This document shows positions 53,773 to 61,808 of a stretch of DNA of 64,000 bases, piece after piece. Position numbers and translations under genes: made by a program. The stretch is from Colwellia sp. 20A7 (GTDB lineage Bacteria; Pseudomonadota; Gammaproteobacteria; Enterobacterales; Alteromonadaceae). The stretch is taken from positions 3,162,001-3,226,000 of the forward strand of contig NZ_CP047130.1 in the NCBI RefSeq assembly GCF_009832865.1, given 5' to 3'. The stretch's first letter is position 1, and each line of letters opens with the position of its first letter. The notes beneath the pieces were generated by a model. That model saw only the letters and a program-made list of their open reading frames with translations, ran no database searches and was not told the DNA's origin.

Positions 53773-53884
53773 AATATCTTCCTCATATATTTTTTAGCAA
53801 CTACTTAATAGTGTAGCTTATTGTTTGTATATATCACTTCATCAATACTGAAGCTTTAATTAGCAAACAGTTTTATCAAATTTC

Positions 53885-53901
53885 AACTGATACTACCAGT
53901 T
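53885..53901 (-). promoter_or_regulatory. FadR-like operator upstream of fadD
   Basis: The 17-bp site reads AACTGGTAGTATCAGTT on the fadD strand. It is an interrupted dyad with AACTG and CAGTT ends and matches the E. coli FadR operator form (CTGGT to AGTT, 17 bp), which controls fadD there. It lies about 113 bp upstream of the fadD start codon. The assignment is by remembered consensus. Confidence 0.5.
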
Positions 53902-53904
53902 AAA

Positions 53905-53922
53905 TTTAAACACTTGTTTGAA
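53905..53922 (-). promoter_or_regulatory. PsrA-like operator upstream of fadD
   Basis: TTTAAACACTTGTTTGAA is an 18-bp dyad with AAAC and GTTT half-sites spaced by four bases. It fits the PsrA consensus (AAAC-N4-GTTT, often with TTC/GAA flanks), the fatty-acid regulator known in Pseudomonas and Shewanella. It lies three bases from the FadR-like site. Confidence 0.5.
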
Positions 53923-53939
53923 TTATTAACAAATTAAGA

Positions 53940-54839
53940 CTAATTAACTATAAAACACTTAATTAATTCAGCAGTTTCCTCTGGTTTCTCCATATGAAAA
54001 TGATGTCCACCGATAAGTTCTACACTCGAAAAATTCTCAAATAAAGTACCAAAGTTTTTCATTCCTGAGTTCACCATATCTAAGCCATTACTTCCATAAA
54101 TTAGTTTTACTGGACATTTTATATCACGGATAAGTTGCTGTGCTTGTTGAAGTGTTAGTCGATAGGGAGAGGTATTACGTAAGCGAACATCACTTCGCCA
54201 GCGATAACCTTCTGCTTCTTTAATAATGCCACGTTCAACGATTAGTTTAGCATCTTCGTATTTAAGATCAGACACATTAGCGCGCGCTTGAACGGCTGAC
54301 CCAATACTTTCATGATATTTTTTTTTCTTAGCATCGGCTTTTCTTGTATTTAATTGACTACTCCTTAGCCTACTTAACATCCCTTTACGTAACTGTTTAG
54401 TTGTTTCATCAGCTTCTGAGCTAATAAAACCAATAGAGTCTATTAATGTCAATGATTTAACTTTTTCAGGAAAAGCGGCTGCAAAAGCACTGGCTATCAT
54501 CCCCCCCATTGAGTGGGCGACAATATCGATTTGTTGCCAAGAATTGGTTTCAAATAGCTGTAATAAGTCATAAGTCCAATCGATAAAGTGATAGTGAGCA
54601 TCAGCGCTTTTATGGCTTGAGTTGCCATGGCCAGCCCAATCGATAGCAACTATATGTTTATCTGGTAGTTTTTCTTGAAGATAAGGCATGAGCGGCAAAA
54701 AACTAGCGGCGTTATCAAGCCAGCCATGCAAACAAAGCACGATATTATTTTCATTCTCTTCCTTACCACACACTAGTCCCTGTATAGACATAGTTTCAAG
54801 TGTATAGTTGACTTCTTTAACAGCGTTGACTGCAAGCAT
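53940..54839 (-). CDS. Alpha/beta hydrolase
   Basis: A serine hydrolase of the alpha/beta fold. The oxyanion strand LCLHGWLDNAASF starts near residue 35. The nucleophile elbow AHSMGG is at 108-113 (Ser110). The catalytic His is probably in ELIGGHHFHMEKPEETAELI near the end, and the acid is likely the Asp of KLIYGSNGLDMV. No signal peptide is seen. The substrate is unknown. It lies 10 bp after the M50-like gene, so the two seem cotranscribed. Length is 299 residues. Confidence 0.85.
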   Translation of the reverse strand: MLAVNAVKEVNYTLETMSIQGLVCGKEENENNIVLCLHGWLDNAASFLPLMPYLQEKLPDKHIVAIDWAGHGNSSHKSADAHYHFIDWTYDLLQLFETNSWQQIDIVAHSMGGMIASAFAAAFPEKVKSLTLIDSIGFISSEADETTKQLRKGMLSRLRSSQLNTRKADAKKKKYHESIGSAVQARANVSDLKYEDAKLIVERGIIKEAEGYRWRSDVRLRNTSPYRLTLQQAQQLIRDIKCPVKLIYGSNGLDMVNSGMKNFGTLFENFSSVELIGGHHFHMEKPEETAELIKCFIVN

Positions 54840-54848
54840 AAAGTTCCC

Positions 54849-55529
54849 TTATTTTTTTGCTGTTTTATATAAGGAATATAAAGCAAGCAATGCGATTGAA
54901 AACCAAATTAATACCCAGATCAATTCAGGAATATAAGTAATAGACGCTAAGGTTGCACCATCTCCTAAATGTCGACCGTCGAGAAGATATGATGGGCTAG
55001 ACAGGCTATTCAATAAAATTAATAGTCCAAATAATTGCATTAAGCGTTGAAGATAATGAGTTTTATGTAACTTAATTGTCAATAAAAATAAAAAGGCTAA
55101 CACACCTAAAATAAACCAAGTTAATAAATCTCGTCCCCAAAAAACAATAGAGCTAAGCAGTAATAAAAATATTAAAACAGAAAAAATTTGCGCTATTTTT
55201 TTATGCGCACTTGCTAACTTATAAATTCCCCAGCCCCAAAGCGTTGCGCCTGCATAACCAGCAAAACTAATAACAAAACTAATGCCTCCTTGGGTAGTAC
55301 ATAGCCCTGCGCCATTAGTAAATAATTGTATACGAAGAACTTTACCACCTGTTAGCATTGCAGCTATTCCATGACTAATTTCATGAAAGTAACTCTCTAG
55401 CCAGTTAAATGGGATAGAAACTAGCGGTAATTGCTTAATAACAATTGCCGCTAAGAGAAGAATGAAAAAATGGTATTTATTCCACAAGCTTGATGAACTG
55501 AACTTGTTATTAGGTGAACGAGAAGACAT
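54849..55529 (-). CDS. M50-family-like integral membrane protein
   Basis: A 226-residue polytopic membrane protein with the zinc-peptidase motif HEISH at residues 49-53 in SYFHEISHGIAAMLTGG. It resembles the M50B-like family (PF13398), in which HExxH precedes a GG and a run of membrane helices. At least five hydrophobic segments follow. The second metal ligand typical of site-2 proteases is not obvious, so activity is uncertain. It starts 10 bp upstream of the alpha/beta hydrolase gene. No PDZ domain is present, unlike rseP. Confidence 0.75.
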   Translation of the reverse strand: MSSRSPNNKFSSSSLWNKYHFFILLLAAIVIKQLPLVSIPFNWLESYFHEISHGIAAMLTGGKVLRIQLFTNGAGLCTTQGGISFVISFAGYAGATLWGWGIYKLASAHKKIAQIFSVLIFLLLLSSIVFWGRDLLTWFILGVLAFLFLLTIKLHKTHYLQRLMQLFGLLILLNSLSSPSYLLDGRHLGDGATLASITYIPELIWVLIWFSIALLALYSLYKTAKK

Positions 55530-55614
55530 CGATGCTCGACTTATAAAAGGGTGAAATAGAAAATATGTTAATGTATTTGCTTGTCGCTAAACTAGAGCAA
55601 ATTAAGTAATGCTG

Positions 55615-55989
55615 TTAGGCAAATAAGTCAACGCCAAAAATTTTTTGTACAGATTCTCGTTTAGCTAAATTACTTACCGACTGATAACTTGCAACAGCGG
55701 TTTCATTTTTTGATGAAAATTGATCTTGATTAGTAAAAGAATGTTCATCATCATTTTTCTGTGCCAGTGATGATTGTGCGGTTTGGCTTTCTTTAAGTAG
55801 TGCAATAGCTTGTTCATCAATAACAAAATTAGGTGTCGTTTGCTTATTTGATGATTGCTCCTGCTCTACTTTACTCGCATCAGCAGAATGCACCGACTCT
55901 TTAATCGGTGTATTGAGTTTGTCACTAATATTAGCAGTAGATAGTTTCCCATACGCAGAAGTAGGGCCAACAGAATTAGGTATATTCAT
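55615..55989 (-). CDS. Conserved small protein of unknown function
   Basis: A 124-residue hydrophilic protein rich in Ser, Gln, Asn and Glu. It has no membrane helix and no signal peptide. The middle part looks disordered. The C-terminal end (SVSNLAKRESVQKIFGVDLFA) is helical and ends hydrophobic; I believe similar endings occur in small proteins of other marine gammaproteobacteria. It lies between tsaB and the M50-like gene on the same strand. I cannot assign a role. Confidence 0.6.
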   Translation of the reverse strand: MNIPNSVGPTSAYGKLSTANISDKLNTPIKESVHSADASKVEQEQSSNKQTTPNFVIDEQAIALLKESQTAQSSLAQKNDDEHSFTNQDQFSSKNETAVASYQSVSNLAKRESVQKIFGVDLFA

Positions 55990-56083
55990 AAAGATAATTT
56001 AACAAAATATTTATTCATAGGCAATTTATTCATCTATCCTTATTTATAAATGTTTATTATTAAACACTTATAAATGATAACTT

Positions 56084-56794
56084 TTACTTTCCTGGTAATT
56101 TTTTCCAAGATACAGTATCACGAACATAGACAGGCTGAGCATCTTCAGCATTTACGCCCTCGCCTCGTTCAAGTGAAACTTTACCAATAACAAGCATTGC
56201 TTCTGCACTAGGAAATAGCACATCAGGTGTGCCCTCATTACTTTTCAATGCGGTTAATTCTTCCTTATAAGCATCCCAACCGGTACCAACACCATAAATA
56301 GGTTCAGTAACAATATTAGCTAAACGCTCATGAACTCTTCCTGGAGCTGTGACAGCTTCGCATTTTTTATCCGCAAGCACTTGTTCTTGCATTATATTAT
56401 TTTCATCAACTGCAAAGTATCCGTTATAAACTTCGCCCATACGGGCATCAATAGCGGATATCACTTTAGTTTGTTGATACTTCATAAAAGCTAATTGTGC
56501 CATAGCTTGTAAACTTGACACACCAATAACAGGTAGATCCGCAGAGAAAGCCAAGCCCTGCGCAACCCCAACGCCAATGCGTACACCAGTAAAACTACCA
56601 GGACCACGACCAAAAATTAAGCCATCACATTGTGATATTGTTATCCCTGCTTCTTTGAGTAATTTATCTACCATAGGTAATAATTGTAAACTATGGGATT
56701 GTGGGCATAACTCATAACAGCTATAAAGTTTATCATCTACTTGTAAAGCAACTGAGCAAGCTTCCGTTGAAGCATCAATGGCTAAATAATTCAC
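56084..56794 (-). CDS. tsaB: tRNA t6A biosynthesis protein TsaB
   Basis: TsaB is the scaffold partner of TsaD in the complex that makes threonylcarbamoyl-adenosine at position 37 of ANN-decoding tRNAs. The ASKHA fold start is NYLAIDASTEACSVAL, followed by SHSLQLLPMVDKLL and GRGPGSFTGVRIGVGVAQGLA. I take GTG at 56794 as start, with AAAGGTAAG upstream. A TTG 13 codons earlier overlaps yoaA and adds no conserved sequence. The product is 236 residues, close to the 231 of E. coli. It follows yoaA directly. Confidence 0.93.
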   Translation of the reverse strand: MNYLAIDASTEACSVALQVDDKLYSCYELCPQSHSLQLLPMVDKLLKEAGITISQCDGLIFGRGPGSFTGVRIGVGVAQGLAFSADLPVIGVSSLQAMAQLAFMKYQQTKVISAIDARMGEVYNGYFAVDENNIMQEQVLADKKCEAVTAPGRVHERLANIVTEPIYGVGTGWDAYKEELTALKSNEGTPDVLFPSAEAMLVIGKVSLERGEGVNAEDAQPVYVRDTVSWKKLPGK

Positions 56795-56816
56795 TATTCT
56801 CTTACCTTTTAAATTT

Positions 56817-58760
56817 CTAATTAATACCTTCAAGAAAGGCTATTGCTTTGGTTAAATCTCGACTTCGCTTCATTTCGGGTAAACTCTTTAAAAAAGTTTG
56901 CCCATAAGGTCGATTAACTAAGCGGTTATCACAAATCACCATAATACCACGGTCACTTACATCACGAATAAGTCGACCAACCCCCTGCTTTAGCGCAATA
57001 ACAGCTTGTGGTAACTGTATTTGCGCAAATGCATCTCCGCCTTGACGTCTAACATCTTCGCAACGCGCTTGTAGTAAAGGGTCGTCAGGCGAAGCAAAGG
57101 GTAATTTATCAATAATAACACAAGTGAGTTTATCACCGCGTACATCAATACCTTCCCAAAAGCTCGCTGTGGCAAGTAATACTGCGTTATCGTTTTCTAC
57201 AAATTGTTCTAATAAAATTCGTTTTGCCATTTGCCCCTGAACTAATAAAGGGTTATCAATATCATCAGCTAAAAGCTCAGCAACTTGGTTCATAACTCGA
57301 TAACTAGTAAACAGCATAAAACAAGCACCTTTACTTGCAATAATTAACGGTTTAGCTAATTCAGCTAAATGTTGAGCACGGTTTTTGTCATTTGCTTCGG
57401 GTAAGTAGCGCGGTACAATTAATTGCGATTGCTGCTGATAATTAAACGGACTTTCTAATAATAACTGACTAGCGCCATGCAACCCTAAATGTTTAGCAAA
57501 ATGCTCAAAACTATTATCAACAGCTAATGTTGCCGACGTAAATATCCAGCCAGCTCCAGACTCTTTAACATAAATACTAAATTTATCTGCAACACTTAGC
57601 GGCGTTAAATGAAGTACCACATGTCGCGGCGTAGTTTCATACCAAAAGCTCATGCCATTGATATCAACATTAGCCATAACATCATATTGCGATAACAAAT
57701 TAACGGCACGGTCAAAGCAATTATCAATAGCTTCATTGCGTGAAACACATAACTTTATTACTTGATATAAAAAGTCCAAATCAACTTTTAGTCGTTCAAA
57801 TTTTTGTATAAAAGATTGTAACTGATATTTTTCTCGCCAATTACCACGCTCAGGGTCGTAATTAAATAACAGCCTAAATTCTTGGCAGGTTTTTTCTAAT
57901 TTATCTGCCGCTAATCCCAACTGCTTCACATCGGTTAATTTACTGCGATAAATTTGTGATACATCAGTGCATAAATCAACAAGCTGGCGCGTAGAGAATG
58001 ATTCGCCAAAGTAATCACTCGCAATATCACCTATTTGATGGGCTTCATCAAAAATAACTACTTGTGCCTTAGGAATTAACTCACCAAAGCCAGTGTCTTT
58101 AAGTGCCATATCGGCAAAGAACAAATGATGATTAACCACAATTAAATCGGCATCAATAGCCTTCTGTCTCGCTCTAACTAAATAACACTGCTCATAGTCA
58201 GGACAATCTTTCGCTAAACAATTATCTAACGTACTGGTAATAAAAGGGAATACACCTGAATCTTCGGTGACATTAATTAATTCACCAATATCACCTGTTT
58301 GTGTGCCATTTGCCCATGTTTTCACCTTAACTAAATCATTTAACGTGTTAGCATCTAGCTGACCTCGTGTTTCTTGATATTGTGCTAAACGATAACGACA
58401 TAAATAGTTAGAGCGGCCTTTTAATAAAGCGACTTGAACATTACTAGCTAACGCTTTCTTAACTAAAGGAATATCTTTATGAAACAACTGTTCTTGCAGG
58501 TTTTTCGTGCCCGTTGATACAATAATTTTAGTGTTGAGTTCATCGCCACTTGAAGAAGAATTAACACTAAGAAAAGCAGGAATTAAATAGGCAAAGGTTT
58601 TACCTGTCCCTGTTCCAGCCTCAACAATAAGTGATGACTGTTTTTCAATCGCCTTTGCGACTTCTAAAGCCATATCTGTTTGCGCTTGACGAGGAGAAAA
58701 ACCGTCAATCGCTTTGGCTAAAGCGCCATTTTGGGAAAATGCTTGAGCAACTAGTGTCAT
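56817..58760 (-). CDS. yoaA: ATP-dependent DNA helicase YoaA (XPD/DinG family)
   Basis: An iron-sulfur superfamily 2 helicase that works in DNA damage tolerance, in E. coli with the HolC clamp-loader subunit. Walker A is GTGTGKT (49-55). The four cluster cysteines are C121, C181, C186 and C192. The Walker B box DEAH is at 238-241. Motif VI is QAVIALKQGVGRLIRD. Length is 647 residues against about 636 for E. coli YoaA and 716 for DinG. The upstream sequence has no Shine-Dalgarno run, which is odd; a large hairpin lies just before. Confidence 0.92.
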   Translation of the reverse strand: MTLVAQAFSQNGALAKAIDGFSPRQAQTDMALEVAKAIEKQSSLIVEAGTGTGKTFAYLIPAFLSVNSSSSGDELNTKIIVSTGTKNLQEQLFHKDIPLVKKALASNVQVALLKGRSNYLCRYRLAQYQETRGQLDANTLNDLVKVKTWANGTQTGDIGELINVTEDSGVFPFITSTLDNCLAKDCPDYEQCYLVRARQKAIDADLIVVNHHLFFADMALKDTGFGELIPKAQVVIFDEAHQIGDIASDYFGESFSTRQLVDLCTDVSQIYRSKLTDVKQLGLAADKLEKTCQEFRLLFNYDPERGNWREKYQLQSFIQKFERLKVDLDFLYQVIKLCVSRNEAIDNCFDRAVNLLSQYDVMANVDINGMSFWYETTPRHVVLHLTPLSVADKFSIYVKESGAGWIFTSATLAVDNSFEHFAKHLGLHGASQLLLESPFNYQQQSQLIVPRYLPEANDKNRAQHLAELAKPLIIASKGACFMLFTSYRVMNQVAELLADDIDNPLLVQGQMAKRILLEQFVENDNAVLLATASFWEGIDVRGDKLTCVIIDKLPFASPDDPLLQARCEDVRRQGGDAFAQIQLPQAVIALKQGVGRLIRDVSDRGIMVICDNRLVNRPYGQTFLKSLPEMKRSRDLTKAIAFLEGIN

Positions 58761-58775
58761 TAGAAGGATGAGTGT

Positions 58776-58813
58776 AAACAGTATAATTGGCAGAGTTGTT
58801 AATTATACTGTTT
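58776..58813. promoter_or_regulatory. 13-bp perfect inverted repeat in front of yoaA
   Basis: AAACAGTATAATT (58776-58788) faces AATTATACTGTTT (58801-58813) across a 12-base loop. The dyad ends 16 bases before the yoaA start codon. On the minus strand it is followed by TACACTCATCC, not a T-run. It may be a terminator for the upstream small gene, an mRNA leader structure, or an operator. Confidence 0.5.
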
Positions 58814-58890
58814 TATTATTAAACTTAAAGACTAAACATTTAGCGGTAATATTTAATCTACACGAAAAAATAAATGCTAAATATGAAAAG

Positions 58891-59247
58891 TTAAATATAA
58901 ATATCTAAGTGCTTGGTGCCATCTTTAGATTCAGTGATCACTTCATTAGCATTATTTGGCTGCTTTTCATCTTGGTATTTATTTTCAGATTCACTAGGCT
59001 CTACGTCTGCTCCTTCTGAATCATCTTTAATATCTTTCTCATTTTTTTGTTCATTATCTTGTTTTTTATTTGATGATTCTTTTTCAGCATTTTTTTTAAC
59101 AAAATAATTATCATGATTTTCAAGATGATCTAAATCTTCTTTTAATTTGCCTAAATCAGCCGACTTCAATAACGCCTTTACTTTTAAGTTAGCCGGTTTA
59201 ATAGGAACAGGTACAACGCGCGTTAACACGGTAGTAAAAATATCCAT
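58891..59247 (-). CDS. Small charged protein of unknown function
   Basis: A 118-residue protein. The first 50 residues (DIFTTVLTRVVPVPIKPANLKVKALLKSADL) look ordered. The middle, residues 50-105, is almost all Lys, Glu, Asp, Asn and Gln and is probably disordered or helical. The end, DGTKHLDIYI, is again ordered. No motif, no signal peptide. The gene is upstream of yoaA on the same strand, separated by the 13-bp inverted repeat. I recognise no family name. Confidence 0.6.
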   Translation of the reverse strand: MDIFTTVLTRVVPVPIKPANLKVKALLKSADLGKLKEDLDHLENHDNYFVKKNAEKESSNKKQDNEQKNEKDIKDDSEGADVEPSESENKYQDEKQPNNANEVITESKDGTKHLDIYI

Positions 59248-59296
59248 TATTCCTCCAATATTATTTATTGAAAAATTAAGCGATTACTCATTTAAA

Positions 59297-59387
59297 CTAA
59301 TATCGACCTAAGCTGATAGTACCTAAACTGATAATACCTAAACTAGTACTATCCAAATTAGTATCATATAAATCAATAAGACCTAAA
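59297..59387. repeat. Degenerate 15-bp tandem repeat, six units
   Basis: Successive units read CTAATATCGACCTAAG (16 bases), CTGATAGTACCTAAA, CTGATAATACCTAAA, CTAGTACTATCCAAA, TTAGTATCATATAAA and TCAATAAGACCTAAA. Units 2 and 3 differ at one base and the outer units are more diverged. It is intergenic, between the small charged gene and the TauE-like gene. A 15-base period is a whole number of codons, but no frame with a start is apparent. Confidence 0.75.
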
Positions 59388-59533
59388 AGATATATTCAAG
59401 TTCCACTATAACACGACAACCATACCTATTTATCGGCAGTTAAGGCGATAACTTTACATAACACCTATTTTGCACTTTACTCGCCAAAGTAAAGCCGCTC
59501 TATTTGTTTTCAGTGCAAACAAGAAACACCCTA

Positions 59534-60256
59534 TTAATTAAATGATTTTATAATAGCGATGATTGCCGTAACTGCCGAAAGAGCTAAAATCCAACGTCTT
59601 ATTAAATGAGGTTTAACAATATGATGAGCCTTTGTAGATATATATAAGCCTATCAATATCCCCGGTACCGTTGTAAGCACTGTAATTAAGGTGTTCACTG
59701 TGATCTGCCCTATTGATGCCAAAGTAATTATTGCGACTATATTTAAAAACAAGAAAAAAGCCGTCAAATTAGCTTTGATATTTTTTATGTCACCATGTTG
59801 GTAAAGTAATGCCATTGGTGGGCCACCAACAGCAGTAATGGTACCCATAAGACCCGAAGTAAAGCCTGCGATAACATTTGTTATTTTATTTACTTTAGGC
59901 GTTAACCCTAACAAAGATATGAATACCGCAATAAGTATCAACACACCAAACGTTAACTCAAATTGTTCTTTTGATGTAACATTAAGTATTAGTCCCGCTA
60001 AGACAATCCCAAAAAAACCACCTATTATTGCCCATGACACTTGTGAAAACTGCAAGTGACCTTTATCCCTGAACATCATAATTAACGTAATAATAGTTGA
60101 GATTAATATTAATGGTGCAGGAACTAAACCAGGACTTATTAAAAACAGTAACGGAGCACAAAACATACCCACACCATAACCAATTAAACCTTGTAGTAAG
60201 CTACCAAAGAGTACAATAATATTTATTAAAATGATCGTTAGTAATGTAAATTCCAC
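59534..60256 (-). CDS. TauE/SafE-family permease
   Basis: An integral membrane protein of the TauE/SafE (sulfite exporter) family. Eight hydrophobic segments are spread over 240 residues. The first repeat begins LLQGLIGYGVGMFCAPLLFLISPGLVPAPLIL, the family's helix 1-2 pattern, and FTSGLMGTITAVGGPPMALL is its duplicate in the second half. The substrate is an anion, perhaps sulfite or a sulfonate, but is not readable from sequence. It is divergent from the his operon. Confidence 0.85.
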   Translation of the reverse strand: MEFTLLTIILINIIVLFGSLLQGLIGYGVGMFCAPLLFLISPGLVPAPLILISTIITLIMMFRDKGHLQFSQVSWAIIGGFFGIVLAGLILNVTSKEQFELTFGVLILIAVFISLLGLTPKVNKITNVIAGFTSGLMGTITAVGGPPMALLYQHGDIKNIKANLTAFFLFLNIVAIITLASIGQITVNTLITVLTTVPGILIGLYISTKAHHIVKPHLIRRWILALSAVTAIIAIIKSFN

Positions 60257-60435
60257 GCTTAAATGCTCAGTTTTTTGTTAATGGCTAATCTTCTAACATT
60301 TTACCACTGAATTAATTATTGCCAAAGGATAGTGACATTAACTAACAACATTTATTAAATAGTAATAAAATAACAAGAGTAATAGAGATACATATGTCAT
60401 AGAACAAATAATCATAAAAAATAGTCATTTATTCC

Positions 60436-60464
60436 TTGAAGGTAGATTCGTTTATCAGTATTCT
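60436..60464 (+). promoter_or_regulatory. Candidate his operon promoter
   Basis: TTGAAG (60436-60441) and TATTCT (60459-60464) with a 17-base spacer, each with four of six consensus bases. Initiation near 60,471 would give a short 5' UTR before the hisL start at 60513. The rest of the 60257-60435 gap shows nothing further. Confidence 0.45.
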
Positions 60465-60512
60465 ACTTGCATAGTTAAATCAAACACACATTAACCTTAA
60501 GTTTCAAGAATT

Positions 60513-60587
60513 ATGACTACTAACCTGAACAACCGACATCACCATCATATGGAACTGCCCGTTCAGGTATTTTATTATTTATTTTAA
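60513..60587 (+). CDS. hisL: his operon leader peptide HisL
   Basis: A 24-codon frame, too short for usual gene calling. It begins with MTTNLNNR, then four consecutive His codons (CAT CAC CAT CAT), and ends in VFYYLF before TAA. Ribosome stalling at the His codons would report low charged tRNA-His. The stall site overlaps the first hairpin arm pair described below. The Shine-Dalgarno sequence is weak. Its position ahead of hisG and the downstream hairpins support the assignment. Confidence 0.85.
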   Translation: MTTNLNNRHHHHMELPVQVFYYLF

Positions 60588-60686
60588 ATAAAAAAAACCG
60601 CGATGGGCAATGGCCTTTTCGCGGATTAAAACTTAAGTATTATATTTATGAACCCCCGAAAAGCCTTAAATCTTTCGGGGGTTTTT
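60523..60686 (+). promoter_or_regulatory. his operon attenuator
   Basis: Three successive hairpins can form: A:B ACCTGAAC (60523-60530) with GTTCAGGT (60561-60568); C:D CCGCGA (60598-60603) with TCGCGG (60619-60624); E:F CCCCCGAAA (60653-60661) with TTTCGGGGG (60673-60681), followed by TTTTT. Competing pairings are TGCCC (60556-60560) with GGGCA (60605-60609), and GGCCTTTTCG (60612-60621) with CGAAAAGCC. This is the classical arrangement in which stalling at the His codons favours antitermination. Confidence 0.85.
60653..60686 (+). terminator. his attenuator terminator
   Basis: CCCCCGAAA and TTTCGGGGG form a 9-bp GC-rich stem with an 11-base loop and a five-T tail, 72 bp before hisG. Confidence 0.9.
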
Positions 60687-60758
60687 CGCATTTTATGCCC
60701 CTGAAAATTGTATATACAAATTTTTAGCATCAAAAACTTATAATTAGGAATCGAACAA

Positions 60759-61661
60759 ATGACATCATCAGAACCACGTTTACGTATAGCAATGCAAAAA
60801 TCAGGACGACTTAGTGACGATACTCAAGCACTTTTAAAACGTTGTGGATTAAAACTTAATGTGAGCGACCGTCGTTTATTAGCCCATGTTAGTAACCTAC
60901 CTATCGATATTATGCGTGTGCGTAGTAGTGATATTCCAGGTCTTGTTATGGATGGCGTTTGTGACTTAGGCATAGTTGGCGATAATACGCTTGAAGAAGA
61001 AGAGCTATCACGTGCGTTAATTGGCAGCAAAAATAATTACATTAAAACAACACCATTAAACTTTGGCGGCTGTCGTTTTTCTATTGCGATGCCAGAAGAG
61101 TTTAACTATACAGGTTTACAGTGTTTAGACGGTTTACGCTTCGCCACAACTTACCCACAACTATTAACACGTTTTGCTAAAGAAAACGGCATTAACGTTG
61201 AATTTTGTTTATTAAAAGGCTCGGTTGAAGTCGCCCCAAGAGTTGGTTTGGCCGACGGTATTTGTGATCTAGTGTCAACCGGTGCAACACTTGAAGCAAA
61301 TGGCTTAAAAGAAGTGGCCGAAGTATTTCGTTCTAAAGCATCATTAATCCAACGTGCTGACTCGTTAGGCGATGAAAAACAAGCTATTTTAGATACTCTA
61401 CTACCTCGTATTCAAGGCGTGATGAAAGCAAAAGAAAGCAAATACATTATGCTACACGCACCTAAAGACAAAGTAGCTGAAGTCAGTGCATTAATGCCAG
61501 GTAAAGAAACACCGACTATTTTACCACTAGCAGGACGTGATGACTTAGTCGCTGTGCATGTTGTAGCCACTGAAACCTTCTTCTGGGAAACCATGGAAGA
61601 ATTGAAAGCGTTAGGTTGTAACTCGATACTCGTTATGCCGATTGAGAAAATGATGGGCTAA
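60759..61661 (+). CDS. hisG: ATP phosphoribosyltransferase HisG (long form)
   Basis: HisG condenses ATP and PRPP, the first and feedback-controlled step of histidine synthesis. [23 protein letters not shown] starts the catalytic part. The PRPP-loop region is [19 protein letters not shown]. The C-terminal regulatory ACT-like domain ([19 protein letters not shown] to [14 protein letters not shown]) marks the long hexameric form inhibited by histidine. The product is 300 residues, as in E. coli (299). AGGAATCGAAC precedes the ATG. Confidence 0.97.
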   Translation: MTSSEPRLRIAMQKSGRLSDDTQALLKRCGLKLNVSDRRLLAHVSNLPIDIMRVRSSDIPGLVMDGVCDLGIVGDNTLEEEELSRALIGSKNNYIKTTPLNFGGCRFSIAMPEEFNYTGLQCLDGLRFATTYPQLLTRFAKENGINVEFCLLKGSVEVAPRVGLADGICDLVSTGATLEANGLKEVAEVFRSKASLIQRADSLGDEKQAILDTLLPRIQGVMKAKESKYIMLHAPKDKVAEVSALMPGKETPTILPLAGRDDLVAVHVVATETFFWETMEELKALGCNSILVMPIEKMMG

Positions 61662-61808
61662 GTCATTAACACGGGTTAATCTGCCCAAGCTAGGCATCGA
61701 AAATACGCATTGACTGGTGTCAATTGCATACTTTTCTTTCCCCTTGAACGACGGACCTCGTGTTAACAGAACGAATATAAATGTCATAGTGTAAAAATAG
61801 AGAAATGT
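61662..61808 (+). other. hisG-hisD spacer with facing repeats
   Basis: This 147-bp spacer is longer than in most his operons. TTAACACG (61666-61673) faces CGTGTTAA (61759-61766), and ATTGAC (61709-61714) faces GTCAAT (61719-61724). An RNA formed from it could fold on itself. No T-run follows the outer stem. Confidence 0.45.

Noticed and set aside
58776..58813. LexA box in front of yoaA
   Set aside because: The dyad has ACAG and CTGT in the wrong order and spacing for CTGT-N8-ACAG.
59297..59387. CRISPR array
   Set aside because: The 15-bp units are contiguous with no spacers, far too short for CRISPR repeats, and no cas gene is present.
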